Both the position numbers and the translations under genes were made by a program. The notes beneath the pieces are model-generated. The model was given only the letters and a program-made list of their open reading frames with translations. It was not told the origin of the DNA and searched no databases. From Thalassia testudinum (taxonomy: Eukaryota > Streptophyta > Magnoliopsida > Alismatales > Hydrocharitaceae), in the NCBI GenBank assembly GCA_037157565.1, contig JAZHRO010000003.1, forward strand, positions 40,871,001 to 40,935,000: 64,000 nucleotides of DNA, given 5' to 3'. Shown here piece after piece: positions 23,129 to 32,744 of this stretch (the first letter of the stretch is position 1; the number at the start of each line of letters is the position of its first letter).

Positions 23129-24141
23129 TTATAGATCACCCTGAGTGACTGGAACAGAGGTGGATTTGGAGTCAATTTCATGGACTCCGTGTCTGTGGTT
23201 TTGTGTTCTACTAAAAGTGTCCATTGAAGTCATATTAAATGAGTTTTCACTCATTTCTTCAAAGAGGAGATAGGCACTTTTGGCATCTTTATTAAGGAAA
23301 TTTCCCCCACACGAGGCATCCACAATCGCTTCAATTGATCTTCTAAACCATGATAGAAGATCTGCACCAACTGCCATTGCGGAATTTCATTATGGGGACA
23401 ACTTCATAAAAGCTCTAGAAATCTTTCCCAGGCTTCATGGAGGGGTTCACCAATTTTTTGTTGAAAGGTCATTATGGATCTTCTTAAAGCATTAGTTCGA
23501 CCGATCAGAAAATTTTTTTTTAGAAAAGCACTCCTTAATTGGGGCCAGGTGGTAATCAGGCGCCCAACCATTCTAAACCAATGTGAAGCTTTGTCTTTGT
23601 GAGAGAGAGGAAAAAGTCTCATTAACCACATGTCTTCCTGCACATTGCGGGAATGAGTGGTCTGAGCAAGGACAGTTAATTCCTCGAGATGACAAAAAGG
23701 GTCCTCTCTTGGAAGACCATGAAAATGCTTGATAACATTTAGAATGGCTGGTTTGATCTCAAAATCCCCTTATGGTATGACCACCCCGGGTCTTTCCTTG
23801 TAATTGGAAGGATCATAGAAATCCTTAAGAGGAACGACAGGCTATTGGTGTGGTGGTGGGTTTTGCCCTTGGTTAGCTATGTTCGTTATAGTCCTAGCCA
23901 AATCTTGATTTTGTTGCAGCCGAACGAAATGGTTGACCATCAAGGCAAAGGGGTTTGTATTTTGAGTTAGAATTGGAGGGCCACCTGGCCGTGTAGGAAT
24001 TTCTGGTTGCTCTAGATGAGGGAGGTTAGGGAGGGTGAAGTGAGCTTGTGGGTCGGCTAACAAGTTAGAAGTGGAAGCAGAATTCTTTTGTCGGCTTCCT
24101 GGGTTTTCCATTTTCTTAGAAGAGGAGGGAGAAGAAAACAA
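23129..24141 (-). pseudogene. gag of element E (broken)
   Basis: The start region MFSSPSSSKKMENPGSRQK is followed by a Pro-rich segment. The capsid core reads FHGLPREDPFCHLEEL, DKASHWFRMVG, TWPQLRSAFLKKNF, IGRTNALRRSIMTFQQ and LHEAWERFLELL, the same fold as B and C but a clearly different lineage. Further pieces are DASCGGNFLNKDAKSAYLLFEEMSENSF and HEIDSKSTS. Stops occur near 23842, 23770 and 23404, and there are frame changes after 23377. The family of E is more distant from B and C than they are from each other. Confidence 0.8.
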
Positions 24142-25784
24142 AGATTTTCTGGTGCAGGGGTAAAATCAGATGGTCCCTCAAGATGTTATTTTTGGGACCT
24201 TCACCCGTGCATGCACTATTTTGGAAGAATTGGAGGGGAGGAGAAGAGAAAGAGAAGAGAAAAAGTGTGCAATTCAAACAACAAATTCTAGACCTAACTT
24301 AAGTATGACTCCCTAGAAATAAACCTAAGACTTGTTCTACTTAGGAAATAAGTAATCAATAGTGTATACCCATTCTGTCAACAAATTTAGCGAAGTTTCT
24401 TAAGGGGAGGTTTGGACCCAAACATTTCCCAGGAAAATCCCTAGGTGCTTGCACAAACCCATGCCTGGTCATTTGACATGACCCCTCATCCTGAACACCA
24501 GATATAGATGACAGAATTGGTATTAACTATAGAAAACTTACGACCTATATAGCAAACCTAAGTTGATGAAAACCTTAGGGATCAAATTGCTACCAATTTT
24601 AATTAGGCCTAGGATACTAGTGTACACAAAGAATGTGGAGGGCATTGATTGGGTTGTTGCCTTATTATTTCAATTTTTAGTTTGTGCACAGGGATTGGAA
24701 AGTGGTTCCAATTAAAAACAAGTTGTCACACATTTTTTGTATTTTTATCTTTTAGGATTCAATTTAATTGAATGTGTTTTAGGATTTCTCTTTTTGAAAG
24801 TTCAAACAAGTTTGAAACTTCCACAATCAAAGGAAAACAAGTTGTATTGGTGATGATGTGTTTCCTTTATGTTGTGGGACTAAAAAGTAATAAAGAAACC
24901 CTAATTGGATTTGAACCCTAATACAAAAAATTACTACCAATGAATTATTTTTAGGCTTTTTGAAAAAGTAGTTGTCCAAACAATGCAACCGACACCACTA
25001 CGTTAAGTAAAATTAAACAAGGATTCCAGAAAAGATTTTTTTAAGATTTTAGGAATTTGTTTCATATTTGTTTTGAATTTTTATTTATGCTAGTGTCAAA
25101 GTCCAGAAATGGTACCCGTGGGCATTTTGGACTTTTTGTGCCACCACTAGCCTTAAAAAAGTTTTGTGATTTTATGTGAGATGTAGAATGTCACAAGGAT
25201 TCCAGAAAGCTAAATTTCATAAAAATTGGATGAGTATAAAAATTCTAAAAATTCACGGACAGTAGCAAAATAGGAAGATAAGAGGGTGTGACCCCTTGGC
25301 AATCTATGAATTTTCAAAATTAAATATAAAGCCAATTGATCTAAAATTTGAAATAGGCGTTCCTATCTTGATTTGGAATCACTTTGTGAAATTTCAAGAT
25401 TCTAGGAGACCTGTGGTATTGGGACTTGATTTTTGAAGTCCGGATAGAAATCTAAATACAAAAAATAGAACACCAACACTAGGATTGGAGTGGTATTTAA
25501 TGAAGCAAACAAGCAAACAAGGGATTTTTATGAGAACCACTCCATTAAATTAAAGTGTTTAGGATCCTAAAAGCCAAGTTTAATATTTTTTTGGTAGTCT
25601 TCTAGCCTAAATGTGACAAGAAATGGGAAACCAACCTGAAATTTTGGGAAGAAAAGGAACTTTAAGCTCTTGCTTCCAAATTTCTGCTTTCTTCCTGTAG
25701 GTCTTGCACACTCGAGAGAAAAGAGAGACAAGAGGATGAGATCCACTTCAAGCAAGAGAATCAATTAAAATGCAAAGCCGTGCC
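24142..25784 (-). other. 5' leader of element E
   Basis: A non-coding leader of about 1.6 kb. It contains segments related to the B leader (AATGTGGAGGGCATTG near 24635 and a lag of A/T-rich sequence). No ORF is supported. Confidence 0.55.
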
Positions 25785-25802
25785 TCCCCAGCAACGACAC
25801 CA
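25785..25802 (-). promoter_or_regulatory. primer binding site of element E (decayed tRNA-Asp type)
   Basis: The plus strand reads TCCCCAGCAACGACACCA. All three differences from the exact site in D are G to A, consistent with cytosine deamination on the sense strand. Confidence 0.75.
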
Positions 25803-26708
25803 AAAAGTGATGCAAAAGATCGCGTGATTTGTAATTAGGGTTTTTAAAGTCGCTGTAACATGCGAAATCGCATATGCTTTTAAATTTCTTTTCCTAGATA
25901 GGGGAGTATCTAGGGTCGTCCAAGGAGGCAAGTTTGCAATTCAAATCTCTTGCTTTTAAGGGAAACTCAATCTTTCTTTTTGTTATTTTAAATATATAAT
26001 TTTTATGTTTAGAAATAATGAGGGCAAAATATGAATTGTTTACAGAAAAATAACTAGCACCTATAATCACTAAGCTAAAACCTAAGTGGCAAATATGACC
26101 CCTCCCTAAGCTTACTCAAGGCAAGTGGAGGCCTAGAGTAATTAGGAAGTGGAAGTGAAAAAGTGCTAGAACAAAGACAAAGCAATTGCAATAGAAATTT
26201 AAAAGAAGTCAAATTGATTTAGTAGAATTTGTGTTTCTTTTTACAAAAACATGTAGAGGGATGCATCTACAAAAAATGGAAACTACAAAAGAAATAAAAA
26301 GAAACACAAATCCTCTTGCAGAATCTAGTGAAGAATGGAGTCCTCTTGCTCCAAGCCTAGCTGTTGCTTGGCTTGAAAAGAAGGTCTCCTCCTTCCTTGA
26401 ATGCTCCTCCAAGGTGGATGCTCTCCACCTCAATTCTCTCCTCCAAGGGTGGGCATGCACCACCCTCAAGCTCTCCTCCAAGGTGGCATGGACCACCTTC
26501 AAGACCTCCTCCAAAGGTCTTCCTTGCCCGGCTTCTCCTTTGGCTGGCATGGGCACAAGAGAGAAGGGAAGAGGGGAAAGCACCAAGGGGATAGAATATC
26601 GCCTTAATCTTCTTCTTCTTCTTCTTCTCTCTTGGGCATGAGCTTTAGGTAGAATATGAGAGGTATTTTTCTAGCAAAGGATGGGTTGTAAGGTGGTGGG
26701 TGTTGGTC

Positions 26709-26717
26709 TTTTTATAG
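26709..26717 (-). promoter_or_regulatory. TATA box in E LTR
   Basis: The minus strand reads CCCTATAAAAAGACC, very like the GTCTATAAAAAGACC of A's LTR. Confidence 0.55.
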
Positions 26718-27184
26718 GGTAGGATGAGAGGGTTAAGGTGACTCTTGAGATGGATGGCTAAGATGGGAAGATGGGGGTGGTTAGGTGATCCTAGGGCTAA
26801 GGAGAGTTGGAGCCACCTAAGTGATGTAAGGGGGGTAGTTATGGGTGGCCAAGGGACACCTAAAAGTGGTGCCAACAATGGAGAGGTGCCATGGGTTGGC
26901 ACCAACTTCTAGGCTTCTAGAAGGGGGTTGAGGTGGATGGTGGATGTGGTTTGGAGGGGTTATGTGTAGGGTGGATATGGGGGTTGAAGTTGGTGCCAAA
27001 AGGGAGGTTGTTAGGGTTAGTTTTGGCTCCAACTTTTAGTGTCTTTTGGTGGTTAGTTGAGGGGTGAAAGGTGGTGAAGTGGTGGTGCCAAAATGAGTAG
27101 GGTGGAGCAAGCTTAAGTAGGCTTAGGTGGACTTGGAGTGGAAGGTTATGTTGGTGGAGTTAGGGTTAGGTTTTTGGTGCCAAG

Positions 27185-27880
27185 GAGGTGGATGCTAGCT
27201 AGGCTAAGCTAAGCAAAGCTAGCTTAGCTAGCTATGGAGTAGAGGAGTATGCATGTGGAGCTTAGGGTTTGAGGAGAGGAACTGGATATGAAGAGTCTAG
27301 AGCTGAATTGGAGTTGGCAGCTACTGAAGAGGTCAGCTTGGGGCTACTCAAGCTGTCTTAGCTTGCTAGTTCTTTGCTAGCTGCTAATCTAGGTTAAAGT
27401 GAGCTGGCTTCTATTGAATGTAGCTGAGGTGAGCTGGGTTTGGTGCTCCCAGGCATGATTGAGCTGGTTGAGACAGCTAAGGTAGCTTAGCTCAACTAGC
27501 TTGAGCTAAGCTGAGTCCCTTGGAGCTGGACTTCAGCTTCCTGAGCTGGGATGAATTCATCTTCAGCTGGCTGGAGTTGAGTGGAGCTAGATGTAGCTGG
27601 ACCTAAGCTAGGGTGAACTCCAGTCAACTCAGCTGAGTTAGCTAGAGCTCAGTATGGACTAGTAGGAGCTGAGATGAGCTAGACTCAGCTAAGTTGAGCA
27701 AGATCTGAGCTAACCTGAGCTAAGGTGAGCTAAGATGAGCTCTCTTGAGCTACCATTCAGCTAAGATGAGCTGAATGGAGTTAGGATGAGCTAACCCTAG
27801 TCCAAGTGAGCTGGATTCCAGCTATGGTGAGTTGGATCAAGCTGAGTTCCAGCTAGTCTGAGCTTCTTCTTCATCAGTTG
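27185..27880. repeat. AGCT-rich degenerate repeat in E LTR
   Basis: About 700 bp are dominated by GAGCT, AGCTA and TAGCT words at irregular 5-15 bp spacing, such as GAGCTAAGCTGAG. It is not a clean tandem array. Because AGCT is its own complement, the stretch is quasi-palindromic throughout. Confidence 0.75.
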
Positions 27881-28087
27881 CCTTCCTGAGTGCTAGGGTT
27901 TTAGGGATCTGTATATCTGTTCATCTCGAACACTCACAAAAGCACATTAAAAAGACAAGAAAAAATGCAATGCATGCCTATCCTAATTTACAACTAAATG
28001 CAACCCCAAAAATCCATTTGCGAAGCAAAACCCTAAGAGTTAGGATTGTTTTAATGCAAAAGAGTGATGATAAACTAGCGTTTATCA

Positions 28088-28860
28088 TAGCTCACCTCAA
28101 CTCTAGACAAGTTGAGGTAAGCTCAACTTAGTTCACCCTATTTAGCCTAGCTGCTAGAAAAGAACTAGTTTGCTAAGCTAGTTTCTGAGTTCACGGGCAT
28201 CTCTATATTAGGTACTCTCAGTGTCATGAAGATACATTGTAGCTCAAAGCAACTGCTATAACCTCTTCCTTGCTCCCTACTTAGGTAGCTACGAGCTAAT
28301 CCAGCTTAGCTAGCTAGACCAACCTTAGCTCCTCTCCACCTCACATGGCCAACCACCCACCTAGCTAAACCCTAGCTAGCAACCACCAACACCTCCTCTC
28401 CTTAGCGACAAAACAACCAACCACCACCACCTCTGGCACCCCTTCATGGGTGGTGCCAAAACACCCACCTCTTCAACCCTTAACTACTAGCATAAGCATC
28501 CCATTGTTGGCACCAAAAATGCTGCCAACTACCACCTAAAAATGGTGCCAGCTATTCCTTCCATCATCACCCAAAATCCACCATTAAATCCCATCTACAC
28601 CCTCCAATTTTTCCTCCAAAACCAATCCCTTCTAGAAGCCTATTTTGGTGCCAAATTGATGGCACCCATCCACTCCATGGCCAGCCATGAAGGGTTCCCA
28701 TCAACCATTAGCCATCACCCAACCTTCACCTATATGAAGAGCACCCTACACCACCAATTCATAGATCCTTTTGCTACATATAAACCCTACATATAAACCA
28801 TATACTCGGCCAAGGAAGAGGAGGCATTAAAGGTGATTAAGGAGCCTATCTTACCTCGTT
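28088..28860 (+). repeat. inverted LTR-like piece related to E LTR
   Basis: In plus orientation it contains the same ingredients as the reverse complement of 26.8-27.25 kb: AGCTAGCTAG words, CACCACC...GGTGCC motifs, CCTTCTAGAAGCCTA and GGTGCCAA. It ends with TATATAAACC-type sequences near 28775-28800. It abuts the E LTR at the 28068-28087 palindrome. The two therefore form a head-to-head imperfect inverted repeat. Confidence 0.5.
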
Positions 28861-29165
28861 GGTGTCCACTATCTTCTTCCCTCTTCCAAGGTCCAAAGCC
28901 AAAGAGCAACCACTTAGGGAGGACAGCCAAGCAAGAGGAGAAAGGGTGGTAGACGTCCACCCAACGGAGAAAGAAAGAGAGGAGGAGAACTCAAAGAAGG
29001 AGCAAGAAGAAATCCTTTCCAAGTCCAGGAGTTGTTGTACTTGGAGCAAAGAGATCCCTCTTCTTCACATTCGAATGTATCTTCTTTCCCCCAAAATCTA
29101 AATTATTTCTATTTAAGCCACATTCTTCCATTCCCTTGATTCGATCTTGTCATAGGTAATGAAGG
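28861..29165. other. unassigned stretch before HSP70 fragment
   Basis: The purine-rich plus-strand reading at 28859-29101 (Glu/Lys/Arg-rich, 80 codons) is probably compositional. It contains the left copy of the 30-bp direct repeat and, at 29105-29165, sequence that could be the 5' UTR carried along with the HSP70 fragment. Confidence 0.4.
29075..29104. repeat. 30-bp direct repeat, left copy
   Basis: It starts ATGTATCTTC and ends AATCTAAATT. It is identical to 29419-29448 over 30 bases. The pair brackets the HSP70 fragment. Confidence 0.9.
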
Positions 29166-29387
29166 ATGGCCACAGAGAAGGTTGAAGGCCTTGCCATTGG
29201 TATCAACCTAGGCACCACCTACTCATGTGTTGGCATCTGGCAAGATCATCATGTCGAGATCATTTTAAATGCTCAAGGTAACTGAACCACCCGGTCTTGT
29301 GTTGCTATCACCGAAAATTTCCAACTTGTTGGCGACGCTACACAAAACTAGTCCTATGGGAACCCCACCAATGCCATCTTTTGTTAG
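29166..29387 (+). pseudogene. HSP70 N-terminal fragment (about 74 codons, two stops)
   Basis: From ATG at 29166 the reading gives [20 protein letters not shown], the nucleotide-binding phosphate-1 motif that opens cytosolic HSP70 proteins. [20 protein letters not shown] and NPTNAIF follow. The conserved Asp of the GIDLGTT motif is Asn here. Two in-frame stops occur: TGA where HSP70 has Arg (GN-R-TT) and TAG after TQN. Homology ends just after NPTNAIF, close to where I recall the first exon of plant HSC70 genes ending, so this looks like a captured first exon rather than a retrocopy. It lies between two 30-bp direct repeats and just upstream of CACTA transposase-like exons. It is non-functional as a chaperone. 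Confidence 0.85.
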
Positions 29388-29418
29388 TCCACGAATTATA
29401 TATATATGCATGTCACTT

Positions 29419-29448
29419 ATGTATCTTCTTTCCCCCAAAATCTAAATT
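29419..29448. repeat. 30-bp direct repeat, right copy
   Basis: Perfect second copy, 344 bp from the first. The flanking bases differ on both sides, so the repeat ends sharply. Confidence 0.9.
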
Positions 29449-29504
29449 CTCGTTATTGATCTAGAATTTTGATTGTGTACGACCCATGCATATATTCATG
29501 CAGG

Positions 29505-29760
29505 TGCTATTGAGAATTGAAACTAAGGGATGAGTATTGATAAGCTCAAGACAAGATACGTAAGTACATTTATTATTTATTTGTATTTCTAATTAACATA
29601 TAACATTAGAATTATTAACTATCTTTTATATTTACTGAATTTTAGGTGACTACACATGATGCTACCTAATTGGATCGTCTTAAAGTCTATGAGATCACTC
29701 ATAGGAAGGTTACAGACGGTGGGCACATATGAATTAATGAGACCTACCAAGCCAAGCTAG
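29505..29760 (+). pseudogene. CACTA transposase-like exon remnants
   Basis: Two exon-like pieces: one after a CAG at about 29503 (reading includes SIDKLKTRY) and one after ATTTTAG at 29645. The second reads LDRLKVYEITHRKVTDGGH...NETYQAKL. This resembles the KxTHxxKDGxxV segment of the plant transposase (Ptta/En/Spm) family. A GTAAGT donor-like site follows the first piece (29560). Stops and loss of most of the gene make it inert. Identification rests on this short motif plus its position next to the CACTA terminus. Confidence 0.5.
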
Positions 29761-29969
29761 TAAGTTATTTCTTTTTAATTATTTAAATTTAACTTTCATT
29801 TGTAAAACATGGTATTTCTTTTGTAAACATTCTCTAAGTTAATTTGTACTAATGTAAGGCTTATTTCCCATTATATTTATTTTATTGAATGTTATATATG
29901 TGTTATTGGATGTTATATAAGTTAATTTAAAACTTACCATTGATCACTGTTGGTAAAATCTAATCAATT

Positions 29970-30410
29970 AAAAAATACATATATATTTTATGACGGTTAG
30001 TAAAATAACCTTTGCCATAGTCCATTAGCAACAGTTGTCAAACCGTCGCCAAAGTTGGAAAATTACTGACAACCGTCGCCAAAGTTGGAAAATTACCCAC
30101 CTCTCATCACAACCTATTTTTCGTGATGTTTATTCAACCATTGCAAAATTATATTTGCGACAGTTATTTAATAACTGTCGCCAATAATACTATGACCGCT
30201 ATTTAATAATCATCGTGAAAGTGTTTTAGCAATGGTTCTAAATCATCGCAAAAGAAAGCTAATCACGATAGATAGGCCTAGTACTAATAGAGATAATTAG
30301 CATTAATAATTGTCATGAAAGAGTATTCGCTACGCAACTTTATGCAATGACAACTTGAGATGGTTTTATTACTTTTGGCGACGATTTTTAACCGTCACCA
30401 AAAGTGGGTT
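29970..30410. repeat. CACTA subterminal repeats
   Basis: About ten degenerate units of roughly 15 bp centred on GTCGCC / GGCGAC occur in both orientations, two of them in a near-perfect tandem (30040-30100). In this superfamily such units are transposase binding sites. Confidence 0.7.
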
Positions 30411-30421
30411 TTCTTGTAGTG

Positions 30422-31239
30422 TTCACTCGACGGATTTCTATTTCCTTAGTTTTTATTTTTTTAGAAGCATTCCTCAACAACTTTTTGTAAAGACAAGTAT
30501 CCCCCTTATTAATATCAAGGCATTTCATATTTTATGTGTTTTAAATCAGGCTTCTTTTATTTTCGTAGTGCACTTCACACCCCTTCCTAATTACTCTAGG
30601 TCACACATTCCTAAAGTGACCTTAGGAAGCTCAATTTTTCTTTTGTTTTTTCTCCCATTTCAACTCGATTGCTTTTAGTTTTAGTTGCCCATATTTTGAA
30701 AAACCCTAAAAAATATCATAAATACCAAAACTATAAAAAGAAGATTTGAGTTGGGGAGAGAGAGAGAATATAAATTTCTTAACTAAAGTTTCCTCCTTAG
30801 ATGACCCTAGATACTTCCGCTAGCTAAGTTTATAAATTCAAAAGTTGATCGATTTATACACGTTGTAACAACACAAAAATTTGCTTTTATCTAATCGCGT
30901 ATTTTTCATACCAGCACCTAACCACGTTCAGCGCCTATGATGCCTCACGAGGTGTGAAGCCCATTACCTATATTATCTAAGCATTATCACAGGGGCACGC
31001 CCCATTATGGGTGACCTAATAGGGAGGGATTCTCTGGTTTGCAAAGGACCACTTTTTGGTCTGTGAAGAAGAAAAGAGGGCTTTTAGAGCTAGGTTTAAG
31101 GGTTAACAAGGTGATTAAGGAAATAATTAAGGATTAATAATGACTGAGGTATATTAGGTTCAGTGTGCATTAAGTGTAATAAGAGAGTTAAGGCTGAAAG
31201 GATAAGTCTGAGAGAGGCTCGTGCTGAAAAGAAGTTAAG
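30422..31239. other. unassigned AT-rich stretch
   Basis: No ORF with a recognisable motif. A GAGAGAGAGA run lies near 30755. The 107-codon ORF at 30355-30678 crosses the CACTA boundary and is therefore not a gene. Confidence 0.5.
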
Positions 31240-32650
31240 AGGAAAGGCTTGAGATGAGAAACTTAGTATAAAAAGAAAAGAATAAAGAAAAGAAGAGGAG
31301 ATGAATAAGAAGGTAACTTATGTATATAGATATTTAGAATGTAAATTAAACTAATGTTTTGGCCTTATTTGTATATACTTTTTAGGTTTTAACTTTTATT
31401 CTTTTCATTCTATTCTTTGTACATCATCTTGTATATAGCTAGTTCACTTTTTGAATATGTTGACACTTATATATGTGTATAATTGCATTGAACTAAGATA
31501 ATTCATTTGTAAACAACATCCATATTTTTGCAATAAAAGATTGATTTTAGATCTTAGAGAGTGATGTATATCAATAACTGCCTCCCAGTAAATGACCTAG
31601 AATTAAAATAGTAAAAATTATATATAAATAAAATGACATCTAGCTGGATCGTGACATTATATTACATATAAGATTACAACATTAAAAACCCTATATTAAC
31701 AACAGTCTAGAATTGACTATTACACTACATACGTGATTCTCGGCCATTGATTAGTTGATTGCCTAATAACAGCCCTTGAGGATCCTTGCCAACTCACGCG
31801 CACTACACTCACGTGATGCATGCGGTGTGCCCTTCATTAGTGTAATGCGCAGCTCTTGCACAGTAATGGAAGACAGTGCTCCATCCCTTCTCTTATAAAA
31901 GGCCATTCACTCTCGCCTTTGCAAACCATCTCTACCTACTCTACCTCCACCCTCTCTAGAGCTTAGGAAGCTTCCCTAAAGCTCAATCCTCTCTTCCCAA
32001 GCCCCAAGGTGACCTATTAGAGTAGAGAAACTCCCTTCCTACCCTATATTACTCCAACACCTCACCACCTTCATAGGGTGCCCTAAGGCTGTCCTCTCAG
32101 CCCATTCTAGGCAAATGATCACTTCCACCTCCTCACCCCCATTCTTGTAGTATAGAACCTCCATCTGCCATCCTAGCTTGGTTTAAGCCTCCCTTTACCC
32201 ATCTTCTTCCTACATCTTACCCCATTATCCAACTCTACACCTCTATAATCTGGGCCACTGCCAAGCACATCATCCCGCCAGGCAACTGTCTTGGGAGATT
32301 ATTCTCACCTCTCTCTCATTTATTGTTGTACTTTCTCCATTTTAGTTGTAATAAAACATTGCTTATTTATAATAATGATTTTATCTCTCTCTCCCTCTAT
32401 ATATATGTATATCACGTTTCTTAGTTTAGTCTTGCTTCTCACTTTTGTTCTCTTTATATAAAATCATAAAAAATATGAAGCCGAAAAAATACCAAAAGCA
32501 AATAAACTCAACATGGATTTATAAATCAAATGCAACCTCCCTGAGTTTGACTTGGAACTCACCGTTCCAGTTATAAATTATATTTGATCTTGGTTTTTTG
32601 CAATTACAACGACGAGTTTTCCAAACCTAATTGAACTTTCTTGCATCAAG
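31240..32650 (+). repeat. orphan LTR-like segment with TATA box
   Basis: A TATA box (CTTATAAAAGGCC, 31892-31904) is followed by a pyrimidine-rich leader. A U5-like end reads AACCTCCCTGAGTTTGACTT...TATAAATTATATTTGATC. The U5 part matches the corresponding parts of the copia LTR (34707-34790) and of D LTRs (40460-40520). The left boundary is uncertain and no coding region is attached. Confidence 0.45.
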
Positions 32651-32744
32651 TCACCAAGTATATCTTTCACCATGTAGCGAGGCAATGTCATGATTGCAGA
32701 ATGACAATGAAGAATAAGGTAAAATATGTAATACTACTAATACT

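Larger units (their letters stand above)
23129..28087 (-). mobile_element. Athila-like element E, 5' part only
   Basis: From right to left: 5' LTR (25808-28087), degenerate tRNA-Asp primer site, leader and gag. Nothing of protease, RT or integrase follows, so the element is cut near 23.0 kb, next to the end of A's LTR. A plausible reading is that A inserted into E and the rest of E lies left of the window, but A's target duplication cannot be checked. Confidence 0.7.
25808..28087 (-). repeat. 5' LTR of element E (about 2.28 kb)
   Basis: The plus strand runs from TGATGCAAAAG to GTTTATCA. The outer edge forms a 20-bp inverted repeat (TGATAAAC / GTTTATCA, 28068-28087). A minus-strand TATA box lies at 26709-26717. 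The middle carries a long AGCT-rich stretch. The outer boundary is inferred from that palindrome because no second LTR is present for comparison. Confidence 0.6.
29449..30421 (+). mobile_element. CACTA (En/Spm) DNA transposon, right end
   Basis: The end at 30421 reads TTTTCTTGTAGTG, the reverse complement of the CACTACAAGAAAA terminus typical of plant CACTA elements. The last 450 bp hold many subterminal units on both strands (AACCGTCGCCAAAG, GGCGACGATTTTTAACCGTC, AACTGTCGCCAATA). The left terminus was not found, so the element is truncated, or interrupted by the E-related LTRs. A 3-bp target duplication cannot be tested. Confidence 0.8.

Noticed and set aside
29166..29387. Functional HSP70 gene
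   Set aside because: Only about 74 codons, two in-frame stops, a changed Asp in the nucleotide-binding motif and no continuation of the gene downstream.
30355..30678. 107-codon plus-strand ORF
   Set aside because: It spans the CACTA right terminus, so it joins transposon and flank.
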